Positions 8,613-16,989 of a stretch of 64,000 nucleotides of DNA are shown in pieces (the first letter of the stretch is position 1; each line of letters starts with the position of its first letter). Under the pieces are notes generated by a model that did no database searches, was not told the DNA's origin, and worked only from the letters and a program-made list of their open reading frames with translations. The DNA is from SOIA01 sp964346585. GTDB lineage: Bacteria > Acidobacteriota > Aminicenantia > Aminicenantales > Aminicenantaceae. The DNA lies in the NCBI GenBank assembly GCA_964346585.1, contig CAYFVQ010000069.1, positions 1 through 64,000 of the forward strand. Direction: 5' to 3'. The position numbers and the translations under genes were made by a program.

Positions 8613-9883
8613 AAACAAAGAAAGACAGTAAAATCGAGATTATTGCCATAGGCTCAGAGCTTCTGACTCCCTATTCTCAGGACACCAATTCACTCTATTT
8701 AACTGAGCGCTTCAATGACCTGGGAATGGAAGTCTCCTATAAAACAATCGTCGGAGACGAATGGGATGATCTTGTCCTCTGCATCAAACAGGCGCTCGCC
8801 AGGGCAGGCATCGTTATCGCCATGGGAGGTCTTGGGCCGACCAAAGACGACAGAACCCGCGAGGCTGTCGCCAAAGCTCTCGAACGAAAACTCATCTTTA
8901 AAAAGACTCTTCTCCAGAAGATTGAAAGGAGATTCAAACGTAGGGGAATGTCTATGCCTGCTGTCAACAAGAAGCAGGCCTATATCATCGAAGGAGCCGA
9001 GATCCTTGAGAATGAAAACGGCACTGCCCCCGGGCTCTTGATTAACACAGGATCTGAGATAGTCATTCTTCTTCCCGGGCCGCCTCAGGAACTCAAACCC
9101 ATGTTCGACACATCAGTCTGGCCATCTCTTCAGAAATTAAGGAAAAAATTCACAGCCCGAAAAGCTCTGAAAATAACAGGGCTGACTGAATCAAAAATAG
9201 AAACTCTGATCACTGACCTCTATCCACAAGAGCCACACACACGACTCACGACGCTTGCGTATCCTGGCCAGATTGAAATCCACATCACTGTTCTCTCCGA
9301 AGAGAGCCAGGAGAAAGCTGAGGAAATCATGAAGCAGATGGAGAAAAATCTTCTCGATAGGCTCAAAGAGAATGTTTTCTCCGCAACCGGGGAGGAGCTC
9401 GAGGAAGTGGTGGGGAGGCTGCTGCAACTCCATAAAAAAACTCTGGCGGTGGCCGAATCCTGCACGGGAGGATATCTGGGACACAGGCTCACGAATATCT
9501 CCGGAAGCTCGGATTATTTTCTTCAGAGCATGGTGGTCTACAGCAACGAAGCTAAAACTCACAATCTAGGAGTCTCAGCAGACTTGATAGAACAACACGG
9601 AGCTGTCAGCCCTCAGGTCGCCACAGCCATGGCCGTTGGCATTAGGGAAAAATCCCGCTCAAGCCTAGGGCTCGCCATCACTGGAATAGCGGGCCCCACA
9701 GGTGGAACTCCTGAAAAGCCAGTAGGCCTCGTCTACACAGCTCTGGCAGGGGATAATGAGACAGATGTGGTGAAAAATCTTTTCTTGGGAAACCGGGAGA
9801 TGATAAAATTCCAGTCCGCCCAAAAAGCCCTGGACATGGTGAGAAGATACTTCTTAAAAAACCCTAAAAGTAAAGAGAACTGA
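8609..9883 (+). CDS. cinA: CinA family protein, MoCF-like domain plus NMN amidohydrolase (PncC) domain
   Basis: Full-length CinA of 424 residues. The N-terminal domain (about 7-175) has the molybdopterin-binding/MoeA-like fold with MGGLGPTKDDRTREA; in other bacteria it hydrolyses ADP-ribose. The C-terminal domain (about 265-420) is the PncC nicotinamide-mononucleotide deamidase with AESCTGG at 282-288 (Ser284 the likely nucleophile) and GITGIAGPTGG-type loop ITGIAGPTGGTPEKPVG. It recycles pyridine nucleotides. Starts on the ATGA overlap with pgpA. In several phyla cinA-thpR precedes recA; here plsY follows instead. Confidence 0.93.
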   Translation: MKTKKDSKIEIIAIGSELLTPYSQDTNSLYLTERFNDLGMEVSYKTIVGDEWDDLVLCIKQALARAGIVIAMGGLGPTKDDRTREAVAKALERKLIFKKTLLQKIERRFKRRGMSMPAVNKKQAYIIEGAEILENENGTAPGLLINTGSEIVILLPGPPQELKPMFDTSVWPSLQKLRKKFTARKALKITGLTESKIETLITDLYPQEPHTRLTTLAYPGQIEIHITVLSEESQEKAEEIMKQMEKNLLDRLKENVFSATGEELEEVVGRLLQLHKKTLAVAESCTGGYLGHRLTNISGSSDYFLQSMVVYSNEAKTHNLGVSADLIEQHGAVSPQVATAMAVGIREKSRSSLGLAITGIAGPTGGTPEKPVGLVYTALAGDNETDVVKNLFLGNREMIKFQSAQKALDMVRRYFLKNPKSKEN

Positions 9884-9884
9884 G

Positions 9885-10451
9885 TTGAGAACTTTTATTG
9901 CCATTAATCTTGATCCAGAGATAAAAAGAGCTCTCTCACAATTCGTTGGTGAACTCAAAACCCACAGCCAGGAGAAGAGAGGTATCAAATGGGTGCGACC
10001 TGAAGGTATGCACCTCACACTAAAATTCCTGGGTGAGATTAACGAAGAAAAGATCCCTCCGATAGAAAGCATCCTGAAAAGGATTTCGGAAAATTTCAAG
10101 CCCTTTCCTTTGAGGATTAAAGGAACGGGCTACTTCCCTCCAAAGAGCAAAACTCCCAGAGTGCTCTGGGTAGCTATAGAAGAGGTGGAAGAACTGAAGA
10201 GACTTCAATCTAGCATCGAAGAAGAAATGGAAAGTTTAGGATTCCAAAAAGAACGAAGAACATTTCATCCACATCTCACCCTGGGGAGAGTCAAAACTTT
10301 CTCTGATATCCAAGAAACTTTGCATTTTCTTGAAAAACACAGAGATAAAAATTTTGGAGAAATGGAAGCAAAAAAAGTTACTTTTTTCAGGAGCGTTCTC
10401 AAGCCCACAGGAGCCGAATATTCTGCTTTATCAGAATTTGAATTCAAATGA
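9885..10451 (+). CDS. thpR: RNA 2',3'-cyclic phosphodiesterase (2'-5' RNA ligase family)
   Basis: 2H phosphoesterase that opens 2',3'-cyclic phosphates. The two HxT/S motifs are HLTLKFLG (about residue 44) and HPHLTLGRV (about residue 128). Length 188 is usual. The start is a TTG one base behind the cinA stop, so expression likely depends on coupling; there is only a weak purine run upstream. The stop overlaps plsY by four bases. Confidence 0.9.
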   Translation: MRTFIAINLDPEIKRALSQFVGELKTHSQEKRGIKWVRPEGMHLTLKFLGEINEEKIPPIESILKRISENFKPFPLRIKGTGYFPPKSKTPRVLWVAIEEVEELKRLQSSIEEEMESLGFQKERRTFHPHLTLGRVKTFSDIQETLHFLEKHRDKNFGEMEAKKVTFFRSVLKPTGAEYSALSEFEFK

Positions 10452-11038
10452 AGATACTGTTTGCCGGACTCTCTTATCTCTTCGGAGCTATCCCTTCGGG
10501 GTATATTCTTTTTTACCTCAGTGAGAAAAAGGATATCCGCAATTTCGGAAGTCAGTCCACTGGAGCGACCAACATGCTCCGCCTGAAAGGCTGGAAATAC
10601 GCTGTCCCTGTCCTTCTGTTTGATGCTCTCAAGGGAATTCTCCCTGTTATATTAGCCCTCAAGTTTTTTGAAGACCTCACCTTTGCCCTAATCTGTGCTC
10701 TTTTAGCCGTGGTGGGGCACTGTTTCCCTATTTACCTCAAGTTCAGGGGAGGAAAAGGCCTGGCAACGGCTTTGGGTGCGTATGCTGCACTCGCCTTCAT
10801 GCCTTTGCTTCTCAGCTTGGCTGTATTCTTCCTCATCGTTGGAATCACCCGGTATGTATCCCTGGGTTCACTCCTAGCGATCATGAGTTATCCTCTATTC
10901 AACCTTTTGTACAAAAATGAGATTGAAATTGTCTGTCTAGGGATCATCCTCTTCCTTCTGATTTCATTCATGCACAGGGGAAATATAGTCCGGCTGATCA
11001 AGGGCAAAGAAAGAAAATTGGGAGAGAAAGCAAGATGA
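10448..11038 (+). CDS. plsY: Acyl-phosphate:glycerol-3-phosphate acyltransferase PlsY
   Basis: Makes lysophosphatidic acid in the membrane. All three family motifs are present: STGATNMLRLKGWK, KFRGGKGLATALGAY and the C-terminal HRGNIVRLIKGKE. About five membrane segments in 196 residues. Coupled by ATGA overlaps to thpR and to gpsA, whose product supplies glycerol-3-phosphate, its substrate. This is the canonical copy; a divergent paralogue is at 25896-26486. Confidence 0.95.
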   Translation: MKILFAGLSYLFGAIPSGYILFYLSEKKDIRNFGSQSTGATNMLRLKGWKYAVPVLLFDALKGILPVILALKFFEDLTFALICALLAVVGHCFPIYLKFRGGKGLATALGAYAALAFMPLLLSLAVFFLIVGITRYVSLGSLLAIMSYPLFNLLYKNEIEIVCLGIILFLLISFMHRGNIVRLIKGKERKLGEKAR

Positions 11039-12033
11039 AAGTCAGTGTCATCGGCGGAGGAACCTGGGGAACAGCCTTTGCCCTTCACCTCGGCCGGTTA
11101 AAAATCGAAACTCAACTCTGGATCAGAGAAAAAGATGTGGTGGAGGAATTGCTGCAGTACAGGGAAAACCGAACTTTTTTACCTGGATACATCTTCCCCC
11201 CCGAAGTTTCTTTCTTCCACAATATCAAAGACGCTCTCTCATCCACGAAAACCGTCTTTATCGCTGTGCCTTCCAAATTCTGCAGGAAGATTTTTGAACA
11301 AATCGCTCCGCATCTGTCTCCCCAGCACATGATCGTCAGCTTGACTAAAGGGATTGAAGAAGGCTCTCTAAAAACAATGAGCGGAGTGATGAAGGATGTA
11401 TTTTCTCCTTACTTCCTCCCGCGGATCGCTGTCCTTTCGGGACCGAGCTTCGCTAAGGAGGTGGCTGAAAGCCACCCGACCGCGGTGGTTCTGGCTTCAA
11501 GAGAACATAAACAGGCCAAAAGAATCCAGCATTCCATCTCAAGTCCTGTTTTTCGCACTTATACATCCGATGATATCATCGGAGTTGAACTCGCAGGAGC
11601 CTTAAAAAACGTGATCGCCATCGCAGCAGGAATCTCAGATTCCCTCCAATTCGGCAGCAATTCAGTCGCGGCTCTTGTCACACGAGGTATAGCCGAAATG
11701 ACCCGATTAGGTGTACAATTAGGGGCAATACAGGAAACTTTTGCTGGATTGGCAGGGATTGGAGACCTCGTGCTCACGTGTACAGGAAAATTGAGCCGGA
11801 ACCATTACGTCGGCTTGGAGTTGGGAAAAGGAAAATCTCTGGATGAGATAGTCTCCTCGATGAAGATGGTGGCCGAAGGTATCACAACGACTCTCTCTGT
11901 CCATCAACTGGCAAAAAAGGAAAAAATCGAAATGCCTATCTGTGAGCAGGTATTTCAGGTGCTCTACAAAAATAAAAATCCGAGGAAAGCTCTCCAAAAC
12001 TTGATGTCAAGAAAATTAAAAAGTGAATATTAA
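11035..12033 (+). CDS. gpsA: Glycerol-3-phosphate dehydrogenase [NAD(P)+]
   Basis: Reduces dihydroxyacetone phosphate to sn-glycerol-3-phosphate for phospholipid synthesis. Rossmann motif VIGGGTWGTAFA at the N-terminus, SGPSFAKEVAESHPTAVV, GVELAGALKNVIAIAAG (catalytic Lys in ALKN) and GLAGIGDLVLTCTGKLSRN are all as in bacterial GpsA. 332 residues, full length. Last enzyme of the overlapping rimO-gpsA run. Confidence 0.96.
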   Translation: MKVSVIGGGTWGTAFALHLGRLKIETQLWIREKDVVEELLQYRENRTFLPGYIFPPEVSFFHNIKDALSSTKTVFIAVPSKFCRKIFEQIAPHLSPQHMIVSLTKGIEEGSLKTMSGVMKDVFSPYFLPRIAVLSGPSFAKEVAESHPTAVVLASREHKQAKRIQHSISSPVFRTYTSDDIIGVELAGALKNVIAIAAGISDSLQFGSNSVAALVTRGIAEMTRLGVQLGAIQETFAGLAGIGDLVLTCTGKLSRNHYVGLELGKGKSLDEIVSSMKMVAEGITTTLSVHQLAKKEKIEMPICEQVFQVLYKNKNPRKALQNLMSRKLKSEY

Positions 12034-12052
12034 GTCAAACAGGAGGAGTCAA

Positions 12053-12847
12053 ATGAAGCTTAAAACAGCTCTAATCCTTATTATATGTTTAAATTTGGTG
12101 GCCTGCGCTTCTTCTCAGAAAAAGCTTCAAAGGGCAAGGGAAAACGATCCAGAATACCAGTATAATTTGAGCCTTGTCCATTTAAGAAATGGAAACTTCG
12201 ACGAAGCCATTAGAATCCTCAATAAAGCCATCGCCCTGAAACCGGACTACAACCATGCTCTCTGCACGCTCGGACTCGCTTACTCCATGAAAGGCGAGTT
12301 TCAGGCGTCATTAAACTATCTTAAAAAATGCCTGGACGTTGACCCAAGTATGACTGAAGCCCATAACTACCTTGGCGTGGCCTACCAGGAACTTGGATTC
12401 CTGGAAGAAGCTGAAAAAGAGTTCAAAATTGCCATCTTAGATACTAAATATAGATCGAGAGAACTCCCTTACTACAACCTGGCCAGAATCTACTTGACAA
12501 GAGGCAATCTTCAAGAGGCCCTTGATCACATCGACAGAGCTCTTCTGTTTAATCAAAATTTCCGCTTGGCACATAACCTCAGAGGGATGATACTCGAAAG
12601 ACAACTAAAATATGCAGAAGCCATTGAAAGCTACCAGAAGGCGCTCAGAAACCTACAAGCCGACTCGAATGTGGGCACTGACGTGGCCGTGGATTACTGG
12701 GTGACGATTAACTTCAATCTTGGATCCGCTTATTTCAAGAATAACGAGCCCCAAAAAGCCAGGAAAATTTTTGTGAGTATCTATCCAAGAGTCACAGACC
12801 CCGAAATGAAAAAGCAGATCGAGCAGTATTTAAAAGTCATTAAATAA
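12053..12847 (+). CDS. TPR-repeat lipoprotein, PilW/PilF- or BamD-like
   Basis: Lipoprotein of 264 residues with signal MKLKTALILIICLNLVAC: the lipobox LVAC puts the lipidated Cys at residue 18. It is followed by about five to six tetratricopeptide repeats covering the rest, in the manner of type IV pilus stability proteins (PilW/PilF), though no pilus genes are nearby, so the role is open. The start at 12053 is chosen because AGGAGGAG precedes it at correct spacing and it directly begins the signal peptide; a longer frame from 12023 overlaps gpsA. Confidence 0.85.
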   Translation: MKLKTALILIICLNLVACASSQKKLQRARENDPEYQYNLSLVHLRNGNFDEAIRILNKAIALKPDYNHALCTLGLAYSMKGEFQASLNYLKKCLDVDPSMTEAHNYLGVAYQELGFLEEAEKEFKIAILDTKYRSRELPYYNLARIYLTRGNLQEALDHIDRALLFNQNFRLAHNLRGMILERQLKYAEAIESYQKALRNLQADSNVGTDVAVDYWVTINFNLGSAYFKNNEPQKARKIFVSIYPRVTDPEMKKQIEQYLKVIK

Positions 12848-12849
12848 TT

Positions 12850-13001
12850 GGGGTCAGACCTTAGTAACTTCAGTAATTTGGCAAGGTGGGACTAGGCCTA
12901 ATTTAGTTATTGAGATTCAGATTTTAATTCCGGTTTCCTGACATTGATTTTTAACAAGGCCTGACCTCAAATATTTACTGAAGTTACTAAGGTCTGACCC
13001 C
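12850..13001. repeat. Inverted repeat, family B (GGGGTCAGACC type), copy 1, between convergent genes
   Basis: The ends are inverted copies of GGGGTCAGACCTTAGTAAC plus TTCAGTAATTT, at 12850-12879 and 12970-13001, around a divergent centre of about 90 bases. It fills the gap between the converging TPR gene and ahcY and can act as a two-way terminator (T-run at 13003 on the plus strand). Copies 2 and 3 are at 31941 and 54000. Confidence 0.85.
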
Positions 13002-13007
13002 GTTTTT

Positions 13008-14264
13008 TTAAGTTCCTTCGAGCCAGCCAGAGAGATACTTTTTCTGTTCAGCGGTTAATCTGTCAATCTTCACTCCGAGTGTTTTTAACTTCATCCGGGC
13101 AACCTCTTTATCGATCTTCTCCGGAACCGGATAGACTTTATTCTTCAAATCTTTGCCTTTCTTGAGAAGATGGGCCACACAGAGAGACTGATTGGCAAAG
13201 CTCATATCCATGACCATGGCTGGATGCCCCTCAGCCGCAGCCAGATTGACCAATCGACCCTCCGCCAGAAGATAAATCCTCTTTCCATTTCTGAGCGTGT
13301 ATTCCTGGACAAAATCCTTCATCTGTCTCTTCTTCTGTGAAAGCTCTTCTAGGGCGGGTATTTCAATCTCGACGTTAAAGTGACCTGAGTTAGCGACAAT
13401 TGCCCCATCCTTCATCAGCAAGAAACATTCTCGGGTGATGACACTCTTGTCTCCTGTGACCGTGACAAACACATCACCTATTTTAGCTGCCTTTTTCAAT
13501 GGCATGACTTGAAAACCATCCATGACTGCTTCCAGAGCCCTGAGAGGATCCACCTCACAAATGATAACTTTGGCTCCAGCTCCGGCTGCCCGCATTGCAA
13601 TCCCCCGGCCACACCATCCATATCCGGCAATGACAAAATTCAAACCGGCAAAAAGGATGTTCGTCGCTCGAAGGATCCCATCCACAGTACTCTGTCCTGT
13701 TCCGTAGCGGTTGTCAAAAAGATGTTTGGTGTTTGCATCATTGACCGCGATGATCGGATAGCAAAGGACTTTATTCTTGGCCATGCTCCTCAAGCGGATC
13801 ACGCCTGTGGTCGTCTCCTCTGTTCCGCCAATGACTCCTTCAATGAGATCTCTTCTCTCAGAATGAAGCGTAGACACAAGGTCAGCTCCATCATCCATTG
13901 TGACTTGCGGATTCAGGTCAAGTGCCTGATTGATATGACGGTAATACGTTTTCTTGTCTTCTCCGTTTATGGCAAAAACGGAAATACCGTAATGTTTCAC
14001 CAGAGAAGCAGCCACTTCATCCTGAGTACTGAGCGGATTAGAGGCCGTTAAAGCCAGCTCTGCCCCTCCAAGTTTCAAGACTCTCATCAGGTTGCCCGTT
14101 TCACTGGTCACGTGTAAACAGGCAGAAATCCGGCTTCCCCTGAGAGGTTTCTTCTTAGTGAACTCCTCCCTTATTGAATTCAGGACAGGCATGTACCTCT
14201 CTGCCCATTCCATCTTGAGTTTGCCTTTGTCTGCAAGTTTCAAATCCTTAACATCGTAATCCAT
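13008..14264 (-). CDS. ahcY: Adenosylhomocysteinase (S-adenosyl-L-homocysteine hydrolase)
   Basis: NAD-dependent enzyme splitting S-adenosylhomocysteine into homocysteine and adenosine, thereby relieving product inhibition of methyltransferases. HVTSETGNLM, MDDGADLVS, EETTTGVIRL, VNDANTKHLFDN with catalytic Lys and Asp, and the NAD site GYGWCGRG are all present. At 418 residues ending SGWLEGT it is the short form seen in archaea and Thermotoga, without the KPxxYRY tail of the long form. Lies 28 bases behind metK as the second gene of a SAM-cycle operon. Confidence 0.96.
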   Translation of the reverse strand: MDYDVKDLKLADKGKLKMEWAERYMPVLNSIREEFTKKKPLRGSRISACLHVTSETGNLMRVLKLGGAELALTASNPLSTQDEVAASLVKHYGISVFAINGEDKKTYYRHINQALDLNPQVTMDDGADLVSTLHSERRDLIEGVIGGTEETTTGVIRLRSMAKNKVLCYPIIAVNDANTKHLFDNRYGTGQSTVDGILRATNILFAGLNFVIAGYGWCGRGIAMRAAGAGAKVIICEVDPLRALEAVMDGFQVMPLKKAAKIGDVFVTVTGDKSVITRECFLLMKDGAIVANSGHFNVEIEIPALEELSQKKRQMKDFVQEYTLRNGKRIYLLAEGRLVNLAAAEGHPAMVMDMSFANQSLCVAHLLKKGKDLKNKVYPVPEKIDKEVARMKLKTLGVKIDRLTAEQKKYLSGWLEGT

Positions 14265-14292
14265 CTTTTCTTCCTTTTTTATTCTTTTCTAA

Positions 14293-15459
14293 CTAAATGC
14301 CAGCGTCTTTTTTCAACTCTTCCACTTTGTCCAGCTTCTCCCATGTGAATTCCTCTTCTTTACGGCCAAAATGCCCGTAACAGGCCGTCTTTTTATAGAT
14401 AGGTCGAAGCAGGTCTAAAGTTTCAATCATTCCCTTGGGAGAGAGGTCGAAGTGGGAACGGATCATTTCCTTGATTTTATCCTCAGAGATTTTTGCGGTC
14501 CCGAAAGAATCAACCATTATCGAGACAGGATGAGGCACGCCTATGGCATAGGCAATTTGAACTTCCAATTTATCGGCTGCACCAGCGGCCACAAAATTTT
14601 TCGCCACATAGCGAGCCATGTATGAGCCTGAGCGGTCCACTTTTGTCGGATCTTTACCTGAAAAACAGCCGCCTCCGTGGCTCCCCACGCCACCATACGT
14701 ATCGACGATGATCTTGCGGCCGGTGATTCCCGTGTCTGCCAAAGGCCCTCCCTGTTCAAAACGGCCTGTCTCATTTATAAAAAAATTCGTATTTTTATCG
14801 ATCATCTCCGGAGGAATGACTTGACTGATGACTTCTTGCTTGATTCCCTCTTTCAGGTCATCCATCAGGACTTCTGAATCATGCTGAGCAGCAATCACGA
14901 CAGTATCCACTCTTACGGGCTTTTGTCCTTCGTATTCCACCGTTACCTGTGACTTCCCGTCAGGCCTGAGATAATTGAGAATCTCTTCCTTTCGCATCTG
15001 GGAAAGCCTCCTCACAAGCTTATGCGCCAGCATAATAGGCAAGGGCATGAGCTCCTCTGTCTCTCGACACGCGTAGCCAAACATCAACCCCTGGTCTCCA
15101 GCTCCCTGTTCATGGCCTGCGGTCTCATCGACTCCTCTGGCAATATCCTGAGATTGTTCGTGGATCGAAGATATGACAGAGCAGGTCTCATAATCAAAGC
15201 CGTATTTGGCGCTGGTGTATCCGATCTCCTTGACCATTTCCCGGACAACCTTCTGAAACTCACAGTAACCTTCACTCGTGATCTCTCCAGCGATGAGAAC
15301 CAGCCCAGTGGTGACTAAAGTCTCGCACGCCACACGGCTTCTGGGATCCTGAGTGATGAGATCGTCGAGTATGGCATCTGAGATTTGGTCACAAATCTTA
15401 TCCGGATGGCCCTCAGTTACAGATTCAGATGTGAATAAATGTCTTCCGTCTTTACTCAT
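14293..15459 (-). CDS. metK: S-adenosylmethionine synthetase
   Basis: Forms SAM from methionine and ATP. HPDKICDQISDAILD, GAGDQGLMFGYA, the GGPLADTGITGRK nucleotide loop and DPTKVDRSGSYMARY are canonical; 388 residues is full length. First gene of metK-ahcY. Its ribosome binding site GAGGTGA (15469-15463) is the target of a possible pairing in the leader. Confidence 0.97.
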   Translation of the reverse strand: MSKDGRHLFTSESVTEGHPDKICDQISDAILDDLITQDPRSRVACETLVTTGLVLIAGEITSEGYCEFQKVVREMVKEIGYTSAKYGFDYETCSVISSIHEQSQDIARGVDETAGHEQGAGDQGLMFGYACRETEELMPLPIMLAHKLVRRLSQMRKEEILNYLRPDGKSQVTVEYEGQKPVRVDTVVIAAQHDSEVLMDDLKEGIKQEVISQVIPPEMIDKNTNFFINETGRFEQGGPLADTGITGRKIIVDTYGGVGSHGGGCFSGKDPTKVDRSGSYMARYVAKNFVAAGAADKLEVQIAYAIGVPHPVSIMVDSFGTAKISEDKIKEMIRSHFDLSPKGMIETLDLLRPIYKKTACYGHFGRKEEEFTWEKLDKVEELKKDAGI

Positions 15460-15511
15460 TTGTCACCTCATTTTTCCTGACAGGCAGGTGAGTCGTGTAG
15501 CAAGGAAAAAT
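15460..15511 (-). promoter_or_regulatory. Possible structured metK leader sequestering the ribosome binding site
   Basis: Read on the minus strand, a perfect 9-bp stem ATTTTTCCT/AGGAAAAAT joins 15511-15503 to 15478-15470. The enclosed loop holds TCACCT (15491-15486), which can pair with AGGTGA (15468-15463), the metK ribosome binding site. The two pairings overlap, so they form either a pseudoknot or a pair of alternative structures. I do not recognise the conserved core of SAM-I, SAM-II, SAM/SAH or SMK-box riboswitches. A TTGAAA-17-TATTTT promoter candidate overlaps the 5' stem arm and, if used, would remove it from the transcript. Confidence 0.35.
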
Positions 15512-15642
15512 AACATAAAAGGGACCTATTTTCAAATAAAATAAGAAAGGCGACCAGAAGAAAGAGACCATCCCTCCCCACTTCAAATTTGAATTTAAGA
15601 CATTATTTATGATATTTATTTTATTGTCCATGTCATCGAACT

Positions 15643-16989
15643 ATGAATGAAGTCTTTAGGTTTAAGACGAAGCTTCTCATCCTCTGTTTATCTCTGTATT
15701 TTTTTGTAGGCAGCGCACATATTATTCCCCAGGAGAAAAAAGATTTCCCGTTTCCTGTCACACCATACAAATTCGAGAATGGCCTGAACGTCATCCTTTC
15801 TGAAGACCATTCGTTGCCCCTTGTTTCTGTTGTGGTGGCCTACAGAGTCGGCTCCATCAACGAAGAACCGGGAAAAACAGGGCTCGCTTACCTGATGGAA
15901 AATATGATGTTCATGGGATCGGAAAATGTCGAGCGAATGCAGCATATCAGCATCATTACCAGAGGCGGAGGAGAGTTCAACGCGACCATGACAGAAGACA
16001 GAACAATCTTTTTTCAAAGAGTACCTTCTAACCAGTTGACTCGAGTGCTCTGGCTTGAATCTGATAGGATGAAATCTCTCCAGATCGATGCCTCTAATGT
16101 GGAGCAGGTAAAACAGGCAATTCTCGAGGAAATCAGCTTGAGAAAGGAAAGGGATCCTTATCTGGAAAGTTCCTGGTTCTTTGACCGGCTTCTCTACGGC
16201 AATTTTGCTTTCGGCCATCCTGTCATTGGGAGCGAAGATGACTTGAAAGACCTGACAGTCCAGGATGTGAGAAATTTCTATAATAAGTTTTATACGCCCA
16301 ATAATGCGGTTCTCTCGATTGTCGGAAATATCGACCGGGAAAAAACTTTAGAAGACATCCGAAAATATTTTGAAACGATCCCGGAAGGAGAACCCATCCC
16401 CCCAGTCCCCTTACCAAAGTCTCCAGAGAAAAAATCAATCGTCGAATCCCTGCAAATCCCCTCTGTTCAATCTCCAGGCTTTCATTTAGGATACAGATTG
16501 CCATCTCCCTCTTCTGACGACTTCTATGCTCTGTCCATTATCGAATACATTCTTCTCCGAGGGATGTCTTCCCGGCTTAACAAAAGGCTGATCAAAAGAG
16601 AAAAGCTTGTCCTACAATTGAACGGCGGAATCGAGAAACGGCAAGACCAGGCGCGATTAAAAATATTTGTCCAGAACAACAACCAATTCATGGTGCAAAG
16701 ATGCAAAAAGGCGATATTTTCGGAACTACACAAGCTAAAGAAAGATTTCATCTCTGAAGAAGAATTAAAGAAAGTGAAAAATATGTTTCGCAAAGATTAC
16801 ATCAACCAATACAACACATCTTTGCCCAAAGCTCTTTTTCTCACAGAGACATTCCTCTCCAGGAACATTCTCCTGAATCCTGCGGAAGAAATTGAAAAAT
16901 ATATGGCTATCACGCCAAGAGACATAATCGGTGTCACAAACAGATATTTCGGTGTAGAGAGCGTTATTGTTGACGTAAAAACAAAATGA
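15643..16989 (+). CDS. M16 (insulinase/pitrilysin) family protein with degenerate zinc motif, first of a pair
   Basis: Exported M16 homologue of 448 residues with an N-terminal signal segment (KLLILCLSLYFFVGSAHI). The inverted zinc motif HxxEH of the family should sit in GLA-HLxEH-MMF; here it reads GLAYLMENMMF with Tyr83, Glu86 and Asn87, so both histidines are replaced. Each change is one base away from His (TAC, AAT). The acidic third-ligand region LEEISLRKE (162-168) is kept. Such proteins normally pair with an active partner, but the downstream partner also lacks the motif. Predicted non-peptidase or a degenerate enzyme. Confidence 0.85.
   Translation: MNEVFRFKTKLLILCLSLYFFVGSAHIIPQEKKDFPFPVTPYKFENGLNVILSEDHSLPLVSVVVAYRVGSINEEPGKTGLAYLMENMMFMGSENVERMQHISIITRGGGEFNATMTEDRTIFFQRVPSNQLTRVLWLESDRMKSLQIDASNVEQVKQAILEEISLRKERDPYLESSWFFDRLLYGNFAFGHPVIGSEDDLKDLTVQDVRNFYNKFYTPNNAVLSIVGNIDREKTLEDIRKYFETIPEGEPIPPVPLPKSPEKKSIVESLQIPSVQSPGFHLGYRLPSPSSDDFYALSIIEYILLRGMSSRLNKRLIKREKLVLQLNGGIEKRQDQARLKIFVQNNNQFMVQRCKKAIFSELHKLKKDFISEEELKKVKNMFRKDYINQYNTSLPKALFLTETFLSRNILLNPAEEIEKYMAITPRDIIGVTNRYFGVESVIVDVKTK

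Noticed and set aside
15460..15511. Known SAM-II, SAM/SAH or SMK riboswitch before metK
   Set aside because: The short stem and Shine-Dalgarno pairing are reminiscent, but the conserved core bases of those classes were not found and the loop lengths do not fit.
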